NCBI GenBank assembly: GCA_016124585.1
Contig: WGNL01000007.1
Span: forward strand, 124,001-188,000
Length of the DNA: 64,000 nucleotides
DNA from: Bacteroidota bacterium
GTDB lineage: Bacteria > Bacteroidota > Bacteroidia > Chitinophagales > Saprospiraceae
Reading direction: 5' to 3'
This document shows, in pieces, positions 1 to 8,511 of this stretch. The notes below the pieces were generated by a model. The model was not told where the DNA came from and did no database searches. It worked only from the letters and a program-made list of their open reading frames with translations. Within the stretch, counting starts at the first letter, position 1. The number at the start of each line of letters is the position of its first letter. A program made the position numbers and the translations under genes.

Positions 1-1
1 A

Positions 2-2959
2 GATAGTGTGGATGTCCAGTTCCACGATGCCACTACGATTTTACAAAATGGCATCTCCATCGACAGCTTCTTTTGGGTGTCAAGCAATGGTGATACTTCA
101 AGCTTGGCTAGCCCAGTTTTTACGGTCTATGCAGGCCAAACTTTCCAAGTGACGATGAATATTTTCACTTCGAATGGCTGCGATGGCTCAAAATTGAAAG
201 AGCTGAAATTGGAGTTTATTGAAATAAATTTTGCAGATTCTGTAGTGCTTTGCCAAGGTGATTCAACTGCTTTGAATCCCTTTGGAAATACGGGTTACGA
301 GTACCATTGGACTCCTAACATCGCCATCAGCAATCCAGATGTAGCGAACCCAACCGTTTGGCCAACCCAAACCACGGTTTATTCCGTCGAAATCACAAAT
401 TTTTCCCCCGACACATGTTCCGTAACAAGGACTGTGACGGTCTTTGTACCTGAAAAAATTAACGTAGCTGCACCTTCTGACACGCTGACCTGTGGGGCAC
501 CTGTCATGCTTTGCGCAGCAGCCAACCTGACCAATCTGGATTATGATTGGACGGCGATACCCGGTGGTTTTATCGGCAGTGGTTCCTGTCTGACGGTGCT
601 TCCTTCCACAGATACGGAATATGAAGTCATTGCTACCGATCAGTATGGTTGCCATAATGAAGACACCGTATTTGTAGCTGATGAATCAGTCAAAATCAAT
701 TGGCAACAAGCTGGATTTGAGTGTCCGGAAACTCAAATTCCTTTGACGGTAAATAACCTCGTTTCCGACCACAACCTCAGTTATATTTGGAGCGCCACGC
801 CTCCCGGGCAAATTTTGCCACCTGCTGTTGGTGCAACGGTGAACGTGTTGACGCCACCTGCCAATGGCTCAGCCAACTACAGCGTCACCGTGACCAACCA
901 ATACGGATGTACGAAATCACTTTCGCAGGCTATTTCGAGCTTCAATTTTGTACCTACCGTTGTTCAATCTGTGGATGTGTGCCCCGGAGTAGGGGAAGAA
1001 TTGAATGTCGGAGCCAATCCTAACCTAAATTACCTGTGGTCTCCGGGTGCAGGCCTTAGTTGTACAACATGCCCAAATCCAACTGTAACCGTTTCACAAT
1101 CAATAGTGTACACGGTAACAATTTCTGATGAATTTGGGGTTGATCATTGCGAAGAGACCTTTCAAGTGGATGTAAATTCAGCGCCTGTCATTGAAATAAC
1201 AGAGACGGTGGACACCTTTACTTGTGGCCAACCGATTGTGATTGCTGGCCAACCGAACGTTCCTGTGGTGACTACTATTTGGAAAGATGCTCAGGGTAAC
1301 CAGCTTGGCAATTCAACTACGCTGGCGGTTGACCCTGATAGTTTGGCTACTTATACCATCTGTGTTACGGATGCTTTTGGCTGCTCCGCAACGGATGAGG
1401 TAGTGGTCGCCAACAACCAGTTAGACATCCTGCTGGATGGCAACGGTGTGATAGACACTTGTCCCATGCCAAATTACAATATCTGCGTCACGAACTTAGA
1501 CTTCAATGATATTCTGACCTACAATTGGACGACTTCCAACGGTGGCACTATCCTGAGCGGTGGCAATACGGCTTGCCCAGATGTGACGACGCAACAAGGT
1601 GTCACTTCAACTTTCCAAGTTGTGGTAACCAACCAGTTTGGTTGCAGTGAAACCAAGGACTTCGATGTTACAACTTACAGTTTCAACCCGATAGCTAGAG
1701 AGATTGCAGACATCTGTCCAAATATTTGGACGCCAATTAATCCTGAGGCTGCAGCATCCGATTTGATTTACCACTGGTCGCCACAAGTCGGTCTGGATTG
1801 TTACAATTGCCCGAACCCAAGTGCTTTCTTGGAAAACAATCAGACCTATCAAGTTACGATTCAAGGATTCCACGGGGCAGATACCTGTTCATTCTCACAA
1901 ACTGTACAGGTGCGGGTAATGCCAAAGCATAACCTCACGACCAGTCCGGTCGATACCATGCTTTGCGATAGTATCGATTTGACCTTATCCGCATTTTACA
2001 CCAGCAATGTCATTTCCAATGTAGCTTGGTCGCAGACCACAGACTTTTCAAATCCATTTGCAAACACAGACACTGTGACGGTGACGCCATATGAAACGGA
2101 GTATTATTTTGTGCAAACGACTGATACGCTGGGCTGTCATGATACGGCGCAAATTGTCGTGTATGCATATCCTGTTGATATTTCCATTGATCCACAACTT
2201 AATTTCTGTGAGGAAATCGGTGAGTTGTTAATCCCCGTTATCAATCACCATCCTAATCAAAACTTGACTTTTGATTGGGTGCCTACTCAGTATATTGATA
2301 CGCAAAATCCAGATGGAAGTATCCTCGTAACGGGCTTAATGTTCGATGAAACATTTACGGTGGTGGCCACCAACCAATACGGTTGTACAGAGGAAGAATC
2401 AACTGAAGTAAGTTACTACGACATTGAGCCGACTTTGGGGCAAATCACTTCCACCAAAGACACGATTTACTACAATTCGGGTGAGTTTTCTCAGCTTGAA
2501 ATCACTTCTGTTCCGGGCTATACCTACCAATGGTCACCAGAGGAGGGCCTTGACGACCCCACTATTCCCAACCCAATCGCAATGCCTGATGAAACTAGAA
2601 CCTACACGGTGCTGGTGACGGATGAAGGCGGGTGCCAGGCGTTCAGGGAAATAACAATTGAAGTAATCAACCCGGATTGTGATGAGCCGAACTTATTTTT
2701 ACCCAATGCATTCACACCGAACAGTGATGGTGAAAACGATGTGATTTATTTCCACAGCAATATCGTGGCTACCATGGAACTGGCCATTTATGATCGCTGG
2801 GGTCAACGGGTTTTTTACTCGGAAGACCAAAATGTCGGCTGGGACGGCACTTTCAAAGGAGAAAAGTTGACGCCAGATGTCTATGGCTTTTATCTACATG
2901 CCAAATGCTACAACGGCCAGGAATACTTCAAAAAAGGAAATATTACCTTATTAAGGTAG
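2..2959 (+). CDS. Secreted PKD/Ig-like repeat protein with T9SS type B (gliding motility-associated) C-terminal domain, 5' truncated
   Basis: The frame is open to the window edge (GAT AGT precede the first GTG at 8), so the N-terminus and signal peptide lie outside. About 980 residues remain. They consist of Cys-containing Ig/PKD-like beta modules with recurring Y-x-W-S/T-P and VTNQ(Y/F)GC signatures. A long repeat of roughly 260 residues is visible: two segments share the order VTNQxGC, then a CP motif, then WSP-x-x-GL-x-C-x-x-CPNP. The last 90 residues (LFLPNAFTPNSDGENDV ... YDRWGQRVF ... GWDGTF ... GxYGFYL ... GNITLLR) match the gliding-motility-associated C-terminal domain that sends cargo to the type IX secretion system. 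By family knowledge it is exported and surface-attached or released; adhesion or matrix function is inference. An inverted-repeat terminator follows the stop. Confidence 0.9.
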   Translation, partial: DSVDVQFHDATTILQNGISIDSFFWVSSNGDTSSLASPVFTVYAGQTFQVTMNIFTSNGCDGSKLKELKLEFIEINFADSVVLCQGDSTALNPFGNTGYEYHWTPNIAISNPDVANPTVWPTQTTVYSVEITNFSPDTCSVTRTVTVFVPEKINVAAPSDTLTCGAPVMLCAAANLTNLDYDWTAIPGGFIGSGSCLTVLPSTDTEYEVIATDQYGCHNEDTVFVADESVKINWQQAGFECPETQIPLTVNNLVSDHNLSYIWSATPPGQILPPAVGATVNVLTPPANGSANYSVTVTNQYGCTKSLSQAISSFNFVPTVVQSVDVCPGVGEELNVGANPNLNYLWSPGAGLSCTTCPNPTVTVSQSIVYTVTISDEFGVDHCEETFQVDVNSAPVIEITETVDTFTCGQPIVIAGQPNVPVVTTIWKDAQGNQLGNSTTLAVDPDSLATYTICVTDAFGCSATDEVVVANNQLDILLDGNGVIDTCPMPNYNICVTNLDFNDILTYNWTTSNGGTILSGGNTACPDVTTQQGVTSTFQVVVTNQFGCSETKDFDVTTYSFNPIAREIADICPNIWTPINPEAAASDLIYHWSPQVGLDCYNCPNPSAFLENNQTYQVTIQGFHGADTCSFSQTVQVRVMPKHNLTTSPVDTMLCDSIDLTLSAFYTSNVISNVAWSQTTDFSNPFANTDTVTVTPYETEYYFVQTTDTLGCHDTAQIVVYAYPVDISIDPQLNFCEEIGELLIPVINHHPNQNLTFDWVPTQYIDTQNPDGSILVTGLMFDETFTVVATNQYGCTEEESTEVSYYDIEPTLGQITSTKDTIYYNSGEFSQLEITSVPGYTYQWSPEEGLDDPTIPNPIAMPDETRTYTVLVTDEGGCQAFREITIEVINPDCDEPNLFLPNAFTPNSDGENDVIYFHSNIVATMELAIYDRWGQRVFYSEDQNVGWDGTFKGEKLTPDVYGFYLHAKCYNGQEYFKKGNITLLR

Positions 2960-2970
2960 TTGGTCGATAG

Positions 2971-3034
2971 CCGGATTGTTTTATTAATGTGTTGTTGTCT
3001 TGACGTGAAACAATACAGCAATAAAACAATCCGG
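2971..3034. terminator. Bidirectional terminator-like inverted repeat between convergent genes
   Basis: A perfect 15-bp inverted repeat, CCGGATTGTTTTATT (2971-2985) and AATAAAACAATCCGG (3020-3034), with a 34-nt loop. It lies between the 3' ends of the T9SS cargo gene (+) and the DUF58 gene (-), so it can serve both strands. Confidence 0.6.
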
Positions 3035-3043
3035 TAATCCATG

Positions 3044-4366
3044 TCAAATCATTCCCCTCGACTTCAATTCCAGGTACTTATTGATGGTGTTCATCGACAA
3101 ATCTTCCGGGCGAGTGAGTATGGTCTGGATGCCGTGCTGTCGCAAAACATGAGCCATGGCAGATTTCTCGGCAAGGTAGTTTTGTGCCATTGTTTGGGTA
3201 TAAATTCCCTCTATCGTCTTCGCATCTTCCTTCACAAATTCTTGAATCTCTGTGTTTTCGAAGAAAACTACTACCAACAAGTGAAAATTGTTGATGCGCC
3301 GCAGGTATGGTAGCACCCGCTCAAGAGCATACATGCTTTCGAAATTGGTGTAGAGCAAAATCAGGCTGCGACCTGTAATGAGTTTTCGGGCGATGTGGTA
3401 GAGCAGCTCATAATTGGCCTCCAATGGCCTTTCTTTTTCATTGTAGAGCGCATGAAGGATTTTGTTCAACTGATTTGCCTTCCGGTCAGCCTTGATGGTG
3501 GAGCCAATTTTGTCGGAGAAGGTGATGAGGCCAGCCCGGTCGTATTTTTTCAAAATGATATTGGAAATGGCTAGGCTGGTATTGATGGCATAGTCCAGCA
3601 AACTTAGGCCGTTGAACGGCATTTTCATTGAACGGCTCTTGTCGATAAGGCAGTAAACCTGTTGTGAACGTTCGTCCTCGTACATGTTTACCATGAGCTT
3701 GCTCTGTCGACTCGTGGCTTTCCAATTGATGCTACGGTAGTCGTCACCGAGCACATAATTTTTGATTTGGTCAAACTCATAACTGTGGCCTATCCGCCGA
3801 ATTTTTCGAAGCCCTTCCTGTGAACTGGTTCGGTTGAATGCAAGCAGTTCATAATGCTTCATTTGTAAAACGGATGGGTAAACGGGGACATTCATCGGTT
3901 CAGATGCTCGAAAACGGCGCTGCGCCAGCCCAATTTTGGTTTCAGCAAAAATATTTGTGTTGCCAAACGCATATTCCCCCCTGGACAGCGGCCTTAGTTC
4001 GTAAGCTAGCTGATTTTCTTCGCCTGCATGAAGTCCGATTTTTTGTTCAAAATCCCGCTTCTGAAATTGAAAGGGCAATTCATCTACCACTGTGAGGTGG
4101 AGCGGGCGTTGGGAGTGGTTGGCAATTTTCAGAATGACCTTGTTCTCATCACTGAGTGACAGCAGTTTTGGCAGTTTTCTTTCGGCAGTCACGTCCACGT
4201 TCTTTCCAAAAAGGAGCAAAATATCTGCAACCACGAAAGCTATACTCACACAAAAGGCAACGATACCCAAAATATATAACGCTGGCACAATGTAACCCAT
4301 GGTGAATACTACGGCTACCATGCCAAAAGTGATGAAAAAACGGTTGGAGAGGTATAGGTTGCGCAT
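3044..4366 (-). CDS. DUF58 domain membrane protein
   Basis: 440 aa. Two hydrophobic segments near the N-terminus (about residues 9-50) anchor the protein. The core DUF58 signature is present (GDDYRSINWKATSR), followed by a von Willebrand A-like segment with a DKSRS MIDAS-type motif and the AGLITFSDKI stretch. DUF58 proteins usually sit beside a MoxR-type AAA ATPase and VWA-domain BatA/BatB proteins and are thought to help mature or assemble envelope or stress proteins. No MoxR gene is visible here, so the partner must lie elsewhere. The ATG at 4366 directly precedes the first membrane segment. The gene converges on the T9SS cargo gene and diverges from hppD. The family call is firm; the biochemical role is not known. 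Confidence 0.88.
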   Translation of the reverse strand: MRNLYLSNRFFITFGMVAVVFTMGYIVPALYILGIVAFCVSIAFVVADILLLFGKNVDVTAERKLPKLLSLSDENKVILKIANHSQRPLHLTVVDELPFQFQKRDFEQKIGLHAGEENQLAYELRPLSRGEYAFGNTNIFAETKIGLAQRRFRASEPMNVPVYPSVLQMKHYELLAFNRTSSQEGLRKIRRIGHSYEFDQIKNYVLGDDYRSINWKATSRQSKLMVNMYEDERSQQVYCLIDKSRSMKMPFNGLSLLDYAINTSLAISNIILKKYDRAGLITFSDKIGSTIKADRKANQLNKILHALYNEKERPLEANYELLYHIARKLITGRSLILLYTNFESMYALERVLPYLRRINNFHLLVVVFFENTEIQEFVKEDAKTIEGIYTQTMAQNYLAEKSAMAHVLRQHGIQTILTRPEDLSMNTINKYLELKSRGMI

Positions 4367-4453
4367 TAAAAAAAGGTGCGTTGAGGTTTACTGGTGATTT
4401 TTTTCAACGCAAATAAAGCAGGAATTATTGATAAAACGGCTAGGATGAAAACC

Positions 4454-4461
4454 TATCTTTG
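4454..4461 (+). promoter_or_regulatory. -7 promoter element of hppD
   Basis: TATCTTTG matches the Bacteroidota sigma-A -7 consensus TAnnTTTG and lies 36 nt before the ATG at 4498. The nearest upstream TTG (4428-4430) gives a 23-nt spacer, longer than the usual 17-20 nt, so the -33 element is uncertain. Confidence 0.55.
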
Positions 4462-4497
4462 CACCGTTATTTTTCTAAAAATGCTAAAATTGCCACT

Positions 4498-5622
4498 ATG
4501 GAAGTCCTGACAAAATCTAAACCAATCGAAACCACAGACACATTTCCCATCAACGGCACCGACCATATTGAATTTTACGTCGGCAATGCCAAACAATCAG
4601 CGCTGTATTATCAAGCAGCTTTTGGCTACCAATGGATTGCTTACCGTGGCCCAGAAACGGGCTGTCGTGATAAGGTGAGCTATGTGCTGCGCCAAGGTAA
4701 AATCACCTTGGTACTTACCGCCGCACTTTCGCCTGACCATGAAATTGCGAAGCACGTTGCCCTTCACGGCGATGGTGTGAAAGTTCTTGCCCTTTGGGTG
4801 GACGACGTAGAAACTGCCTACCAAGCAGCCATCGAGCGTGGTGCTGAACCAGCGATGAAACCTACCGTCCTCGAAGATGAAAACGGCGTCGTGAAAATGG
4901 CTGCTATCAAAACCTATGGTGAAACTTGGCATACGCTCGTGCAACGCAGCGAGTACGATGGCCCATTTTTGCCAGGCTTTGAAGCTCGGCAAAGTGCTTA
5001 CCCAGCCAAATCAGTTGGTCTGAAATATGTGGATCACTGCGTCGGCAACGTTGAACTTGGCGCTATGAACAAATGGGTCAAATTCTATGAAGATGTGATG
5101 GGCTTCAAACTGCTCGTGACCTTCGATGACAAGGATATATCTACTGAGTACACTGCCTTGATGTCAAAAGTAGTTTCCAACGGCAACGGCTACATCAAAT
5201 TCCCCATCAACGAACCTGCCGAGGGCCGGAAGAAATCACAAATCGAAGAGTACCTCGACTTCTACCGCAGCGCCGGGGTGCAACACATTGCTGTCGCAAC
5301 GGATGACATCATCAGCACTGTGAGCCAGCTACGTGCTAACGGCGTGGACTTCCTGTACGTCCCAGAAAACTACTACGAAGATGTACTCGATAGAGTAGGC
5401 CACATTGAAGAAGACCTTGCGGAGCTTCGCAAACTGAACATTCTGATTGACCGTGACGAGGAAGGCTATCTGCTGCAAATCTTCACGAAACCAGTGGAAG
5501 ACCGCCCGACTGTTTTCTACGAAATCATCCAGCGTGCTGGCGCAAAATCCTTCGGAAAGGGCAATTTCAAAGCACTTTTCGAAGCAATTGAGCGGGAGCA
5601 GGAGCTGCGGGGAACGCTTTAA
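4498..5622 (+). CDS. hppD: 4-hydroxyphenylpyruvate dioxygenase
   Basis: 374 aa from ATG 4498. An in-frame TTG at 4459 exists, but it overlaps the -7 promoter box and is unlikely. The enzyme converts 4-hydroxyphenylpyruvate, O2 to homogentisate and CO2 in tyrosine catabolism. Two vicinal-oxygen-chelate halves are visible: the N-terminal one starts with GTDHIEFYVGNAKQ, the C-terminal one with YVDHCVGNVE. The Fe(II) facial triad is intact: His in DHCVGN, His in GVQHIAVAT and Glu in FYEIIQR. The C-terminal FGKGNFKALFEAIEREQ tail, which closes the active site, is complete. Length is typical for the family. homogentisate dioxygenase and fumarylacetoacetase genes are not in the window. The next gene, fabI, is separated by a simple-sequence inverted repeat and is probably transcribed separately. 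Confidence 0.97.
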   Translation: MEVLTKSKPIETTDTFPINGTDHIEFYVGNAKQSALYYQAAFGYQWIAYRGPETGCRDKVSYVLRQGKITLVLTAALSPDHEIAKHVALHGDGVKVLALWVDDVETAYQAAIERGAEPAMKPTVLEDENGVVKMAAIKTYGETWHTLVQRSEYDGPFLPGFEARQSAYPAKSVGLKYVDHCVGNVELGAMNKWVKFYEDVMGFKLLVTFDDKDISTEYTALMSKVVSNGNGYIKFPINEPAEGRKKSQIEEYLDFYRSAGVQHIAVATDDIISTVSQLRANGVDFLYVPENYYEDVLDRVGHIEEDLAELRKLNILIDRDEEGYLLQIFTKPVEDRPTVFYEIIQRAGAKSFGKGNFKALFEAIEREQELRGTL

Positions 5623-5631
5623 ATAATGGTG

Positions 5632-5710
5632 AATGATAAATGGTGAATGATGAATTTAGCACTTGGTTGCTGTTTCAACATTTAGCATTTAGCATTCATC
5701 ATTTATCATT
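5632..5710. repeat. Simple-sequence imperfect inverted repeat upstream of fabI
   Basis: The left arm (5632-5660) is built from AATGATAAATGGTGAATGATG words and the right arm (5685-5710) ends AGCATTCATCATTTATCATT. Pairing is good but interrupted. The right arm ends 8 nt before the fabI ATG. It belongs to a recurring class of such elements in this window (12105-12183, 34647-34719, 58477-58529). Confidence 0.6.
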
Positions 5711-5718
5711 AAAAAACT

Positions 5719-6522
5719 ATGTCAAACAACTTACTACAAGGAAAAACGGGCGTCATCTTCGGCGCTCTTGACGAGCAATCCATCGCCTGGAAAGTAGCGG
5801 AGCGCTGCCATGAGGAAGGTGCTAAAATTGTGCTTTCCAATGCGCCCGTGGCCATGCGCTTCGGCAAAATCAATGAACTGGGTGAAAAAATCAGCGCCCC
5901 CATTATTTCCGCCGATGCCACTTCGATGGAAGATTTGGACAAACTGTTCACAGGTGCTACGGAGCATTTTGGGGGTAAAATTGACTTCGTACTCCACAGC
6001 ATCGGCATGTCGCTGAACGTACGTAAAGGAAAATCCTACACCGACCTGAACTACGATTTCATGAGCAAAACCTTCGACATCAGTGCCATGTCGTTCCACC
6101 GGGTGATGCAGACGCTGTGGAAGCAGGAGGCGATGAACGATTGGGGAAGTATTGCAGCTTTGACCTACATCGCAGCGCAACGGGTTTTCCCTGATTACTC
6201 GGAGATGGCAGAATCAAAGGCATTGCTGGAGAGTTTTGCCCGCAGTTTCGGCTATCATTTTGGCACTCGAAACCACGTTCGAGTGAATACCGTTTCACAG
6301 TCCCCTACTTGGACGACAGCGGGTAGCGGTGTGAAAGGCTTCAAAGAGTTTTTTGATTATGCGGACAAGATGTCACCGCTCGGAAATGCCTCAGCAGAAG
6401 CTTGTGCGGACTACTGTGTGTTCTTGTTTTCTGACTTGAGCAAAATGGTAACAATGCAAAACCTTTACCACGATGGTGGTTTCTCCAACATGGGGATGAA
6501 CCCGGCAGTACTTGGTTTATAA
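5719..6522 (+). CDS. fabI: Enoyl-[acyl-carrier-protein] reductase (NADH), FabI
   Basis: 267 aa short-chain dehydrogenase of the FabI type. It reduces trans-2-enoyl-ACP in the last step of each fatty-acid elongation cycle. The N-terminal nucleotide-binding region reads GKTGVIFGALDEQSIAWKVAE, with the relaxed FabI glycine motif. Then come ISADAT (NAD adenine contact), VLHSIGMS and the catalytic Tyr-x6-Lys pair (Y160, K167) in DYSEMAESKALLES. A second Tyr (Y150 in ALTYIAAQR) is at the position expected for FabI. The length matches bacterial FabI (about 260-270 aa). A strong bidirectional terminator follows. It is probably the main, essential ENR; no FabK, FabL or FabV is seen here. Confidence 0.95.
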   Translation: MSNNLLQGKTGVIFGALDEQSIAWKVAERCHEEGAKIVLSNAPVAMRFGKINELGEKISAPIISADATSMEDLDKLFTGATEHFGGKIDFVLHSIGMSLNVRKGKSYTDLNYDFMSKTFDISAMSFHRVMQTLWKQEAMNDWGSIAALTYIAAQRVFPDYSEMAESKALLESFARSFGYHFGTRNHVRVNTVSQSPTWTTAGSGVKGFKEFFDYADKMSPLGNASAEACADYCVFLFSDLSKMVTMQNLYHDGGFSNMGMNPAVLGL

Positions 6523-6543
6523 ACTTAGGTTAAATAAAAAACG

Positions 6544-6575
6544 AAAGCCCATCCGTTATGAAGCGGATGGGCTTT
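6544..6575. terminator. Bidirectional rho-independent terminator between fabI and rplI
   Basis: A perfect 12-bp stem AAAGCCCATCCG (6544-6555) / CGGATGGGCTTT (6564-6575) with an 8-nt loop, followed by a T run on the + strand and preceded by an A run for the - strand. It serves the convergent fabI and rpsF-rpsR-rplI units. Confidence 0.92.
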
Positions 6576-6596
6576 TTTATTTGAATCAAAATTTGA

Positions 6597-7130
6597 TTAC
6601 AAGTTGTCGTCAGAAGACTCAGCAGCAGCGTCCAAAGCAGCTTCAGCAGCAGCTTCCGCCAAACGCTTGGCGAGTTCTGGATCATCAGGTATCACCTCGA
6701 AGTCAATCTTAGCGTCCACATCTGGGTGAAGGTCAAGCGTAGCTACATAGCTACCAATCATTTTGATGTGGTCATCTGGAAGAAGGATGTCCCTGCGGTC
6801 AACGTCAATATCCAATTGGTCACGCAATGCTTGCGCAAGCTGGATATTCGTTACGGAACCAAAGATTTTACCAGAAGTGCCAGTTTTGGCAGTTATGGTC
6901 AATTTTTGTCCCTTCAATTTGGCAGCAATTGCTTTGAAAACATCTAGCTGTTTGTTCAACTTGGCGTTTTCTTGACGCTTAAAGCTGTCGAGGTTGTTAC
7001 GGTTTACTTTGTTGGCAACGATGGCCAAGCCCTGTGGAATCAGGAAGTTGCGGCCATATCCGTCTTTCACCTTAACGATGTCAAACTTGCGGCCAACTTT
7101 ATCGAGATTTTTAAGAAGGATAATATCCAT
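6597..7130 (-). CDS. rplI: 50S ribosomal protein L9
   Basis: 177 aa starting at ATG 7130 (MDIILLKNLDKVGRKFDIV). A longer in-frame start at 7202 would add a non-conserved simple-sequence peptide. The L9 N-domain signature GYGRNFLIPQGLA is present, then the long connecting helix and the C-domain with KTGTSGKIFGSVTNIQLAQAL. The protein is about 28 residues longer than typical L9 because of an acidic/alanine-rich tail (AEAAAEAALDAAAESSDDNL). It is the last gene of the rpsF-rpsR-rplI operon and ends at the shared terminator at 6544-6575. Confidence 0.96.
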   Translation of the reverse strand: MDIILLKNLDKVGRKFDIVKVKDGYGRNFLIPQGLAIVANKVNRNNLDSFKRQENAKLNKQLDVFKAIAAKLKGQKLTITAKTGTSGKIFGSVTNIQLAQALRDQLDIDVDRRDILLPDDHIKMIGSYVATLDLHPDVDAKIDFEVIPDDPELAKRLAEAAAEAALDAAAESSDDNL

Positions 7131-7236
7131 TGTTCTGCGAGTTTGCGGCGGTTGGAAATTGAAAATTGGAAATTGGAAATTGGCCAAAGCGGCATTCACC
7201 ATTTACCATTTACCATTCACCATTCACCAGAATGAA

Positions 7237-7506
7237 CTATTTCAGCAAGTCTGTCAAGTAAGGCAACAGGGCGAGGTGACGGGCACGCTTAACAGCGGTA
7301 GCCACTCGGCGCTGGTACTTCAGTGAGTTGCCGGTAATGCGGCGTGGAAGTACTTTACCTTGTTCGTTGACAAATTGCAGCAGAAAATCAGCGTCTTTGT
7401 AATCGATATATTTGATGCCGAACTTGCGAAAGCGGCAATACTTCTTGCGTTGCTGGCCGATGTTCGGATTGCTGAGAAACTTAATATCGTCTCTTGATGC
7501 AGCCAT
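7237..7506 (-). CDS. rpsR: 30S ribosomal protein S18
   Basis: 89 aa. S18 signatures are clear: [22 protein letters not shown], then the [10 protein letters not shown] and [18 protein letters not shown] blocks. S18 binds S6 and the 16S rRNA platform. It lies between rpsF (51 nt away) and rplI (106 nt away) in the conserved order. The gap before rplI holds tandem ACCATT words. Confidence 0.97.
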   Translation of the reverse strand: MAASRDDIKFLSNPNIGQQRKKYCRFRKFGIKYIDYKDADFLLQFVNEQGKVLPRRITGNSLKYQRRVATAVKRARHLALLPYLTDLLK

Positions 7507-7557
7507 GATTTTTGAATTTTTTTGTTAAAAAAATTAATGTTGAACGTCGGTCGAGTA

Positions 7558-8277
7558 CTATTCTTCCTCGTCCTTTGAACCACCGGTAACAACTTTGCCA
7601 CCTTTCAGTTCGTCCTGCCATTTCTTGAGCTTGTCCCACTCGCCTTGAGCCGCCAACTCAGCCTGTGCCGGCCAAGTAGTTGGGTCTTGGAAGCTGAAAC
7701 GATCGCCAGCAGCATTGAGCAGGTCCTTGATTTGGTCCGGCGTCATGGCAGCCAATTTGCCAAAAGAATCAATGTTGGCAGCTTTCAATACCTCAGCGAT
7801 CTTAGGGCCAATGCCTTCGATACGCTTCAGGTTGTCTGGCTGTTGTGGCTGTGCTTTGGCAATTTTTGCTTTAGGAGCGGCTGCCGCAGGTGCACCAGTT
7901 GGAGAGTTCAAATCAGCGCCACCTTTGGTTTTCCGCTTGGTTTTGCCGATAACGCCCGCACGTTTGTCAGCGTTGTACTTAACGCCGTACTTGTCCAAGG
8001 CAATGGTAAGGAAGCGCAGGAGACGTTCGTCACGGCGCATGTTGAGTTCTAGCGAGCTGAGGTACTGTGCTGCTTCCGATTGGAACTCGACGCAGTAGTA
8101 GTACCCAGAGTGGCGCTTGTTGATTTCGTAAGCCAACTGGCGCAACCCCATCTCATCCACATGCACGATGCTAGCCCCAGCACCCTGGAGTTGATCGACA
8201 TATTTCTGAGCTGTCGCCTTGATTTCATCGCCCGACAGAACTGGATCTACGATGAAAGTTACTTCGTAATTACGCAT
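7558..8277 (-). CDS. rpsF: 30S ribosomal protein S6 with fused C-terminal helix-hairpin-helix domain
   Basis: 239 aa, about twice the usual S6 length. Residues 1-120 form a normal S6 (MRNYEVTFIVDPVLS; GLRQLAYEINKRHSGYYYCVEF; RRDERLLRFLTIALDKYGVKYN). An Ala/Pro/Lys linker follows at about 120-148. Residues about 150-228 form a helix-hairpin-helix-like module (LKRIEGIGPKIAEVLKAANI, then PTTWPAQAELAAQGEWDKLKKWQDELKGG), and the end is acidic. From memory this same HhH module is appended to other ribosomal proteins, notably L21, in Bacteroidota; its attachment to S6 is less familiar. First gene of the rpsF-rpsR-rplI operon. The ATG at 8277 is the only sensible start. No frameshift separates the two parts. 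Confidence 0.95.
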   Translation of the reverse strand: MRNYEVTFIVDPVLSGDEIKATAQKYVDQLQGAGASIVHVDEMGLRQLAYEINKRHSGYYYCVEFQSEAAQYLSSLELNMRRDERLLRFLTIALDKYGVKYNADKRAGVIGKTKRKTKGGADLNSPTGAPAAAAPKAKIAKAQPQQPDNLKRIEGIGPKIAEVLKAANIDSFGKLAAMTPDQIKDLLNAAGDRFSFQDPTTWPAQAELAAQGEWDKLKKWQDELKGGKVVTGGSKDEEE

Positions 8278-8397
8278 ACTATTTTGAAGTAGTTAAAAAT
8301 GAATCCGGTGCATCCGCCCCAACTGTTGATTTTCAACGGTTTATGATGAAATTCAACCCTCGTAGCGAAGTGCTTTCCGAAAAGGCGGGCAAAAGTA
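8278..8397 (-). promoter_or_regulatory. rpsF promoter (-7 box) and roughly 110-nt leader
   Basis: On the minus strand TACTTTTG (complement of 8390-8397) matches TAnnTTTG. The implied leader to the ATG at 8277 holds a short hairpin, GTTGA/TCAAC around an AAAA turn, and downstream a GGATGCACCGGAT segment. Many rpsF-rpsR operons are autoregulated through an S6:S18-binding leader RNA with a conserved CCG; the ACCGGA here may correspond to it, but I did not fold it. Confidence 0.35.
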
Positions 8398-8453
8398 GTG
8401 AGATTTATTGGAAAAAGATAGGGTTGGTTTAAAAATAGTTGGCAGTAAGGCAG

Positions 8454-8483
8454 TTGGCAGTGTGCAGCCAGCGACTACCTTTG
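8454..8483 (+). promoter_or_regulatory. Promoter of the RsmI-like methyltransferase gene
   Basis: TTG (8454-8456), a 19-nt spacer and TACCTTTG (8476-8483) fit the Bacteroidota promoter. The ATG is at 8512. Confidence 0.6.
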
Positions 8484-8511
8484 GCCTCAATGACAAATGA
8501 CTCAATGACAA

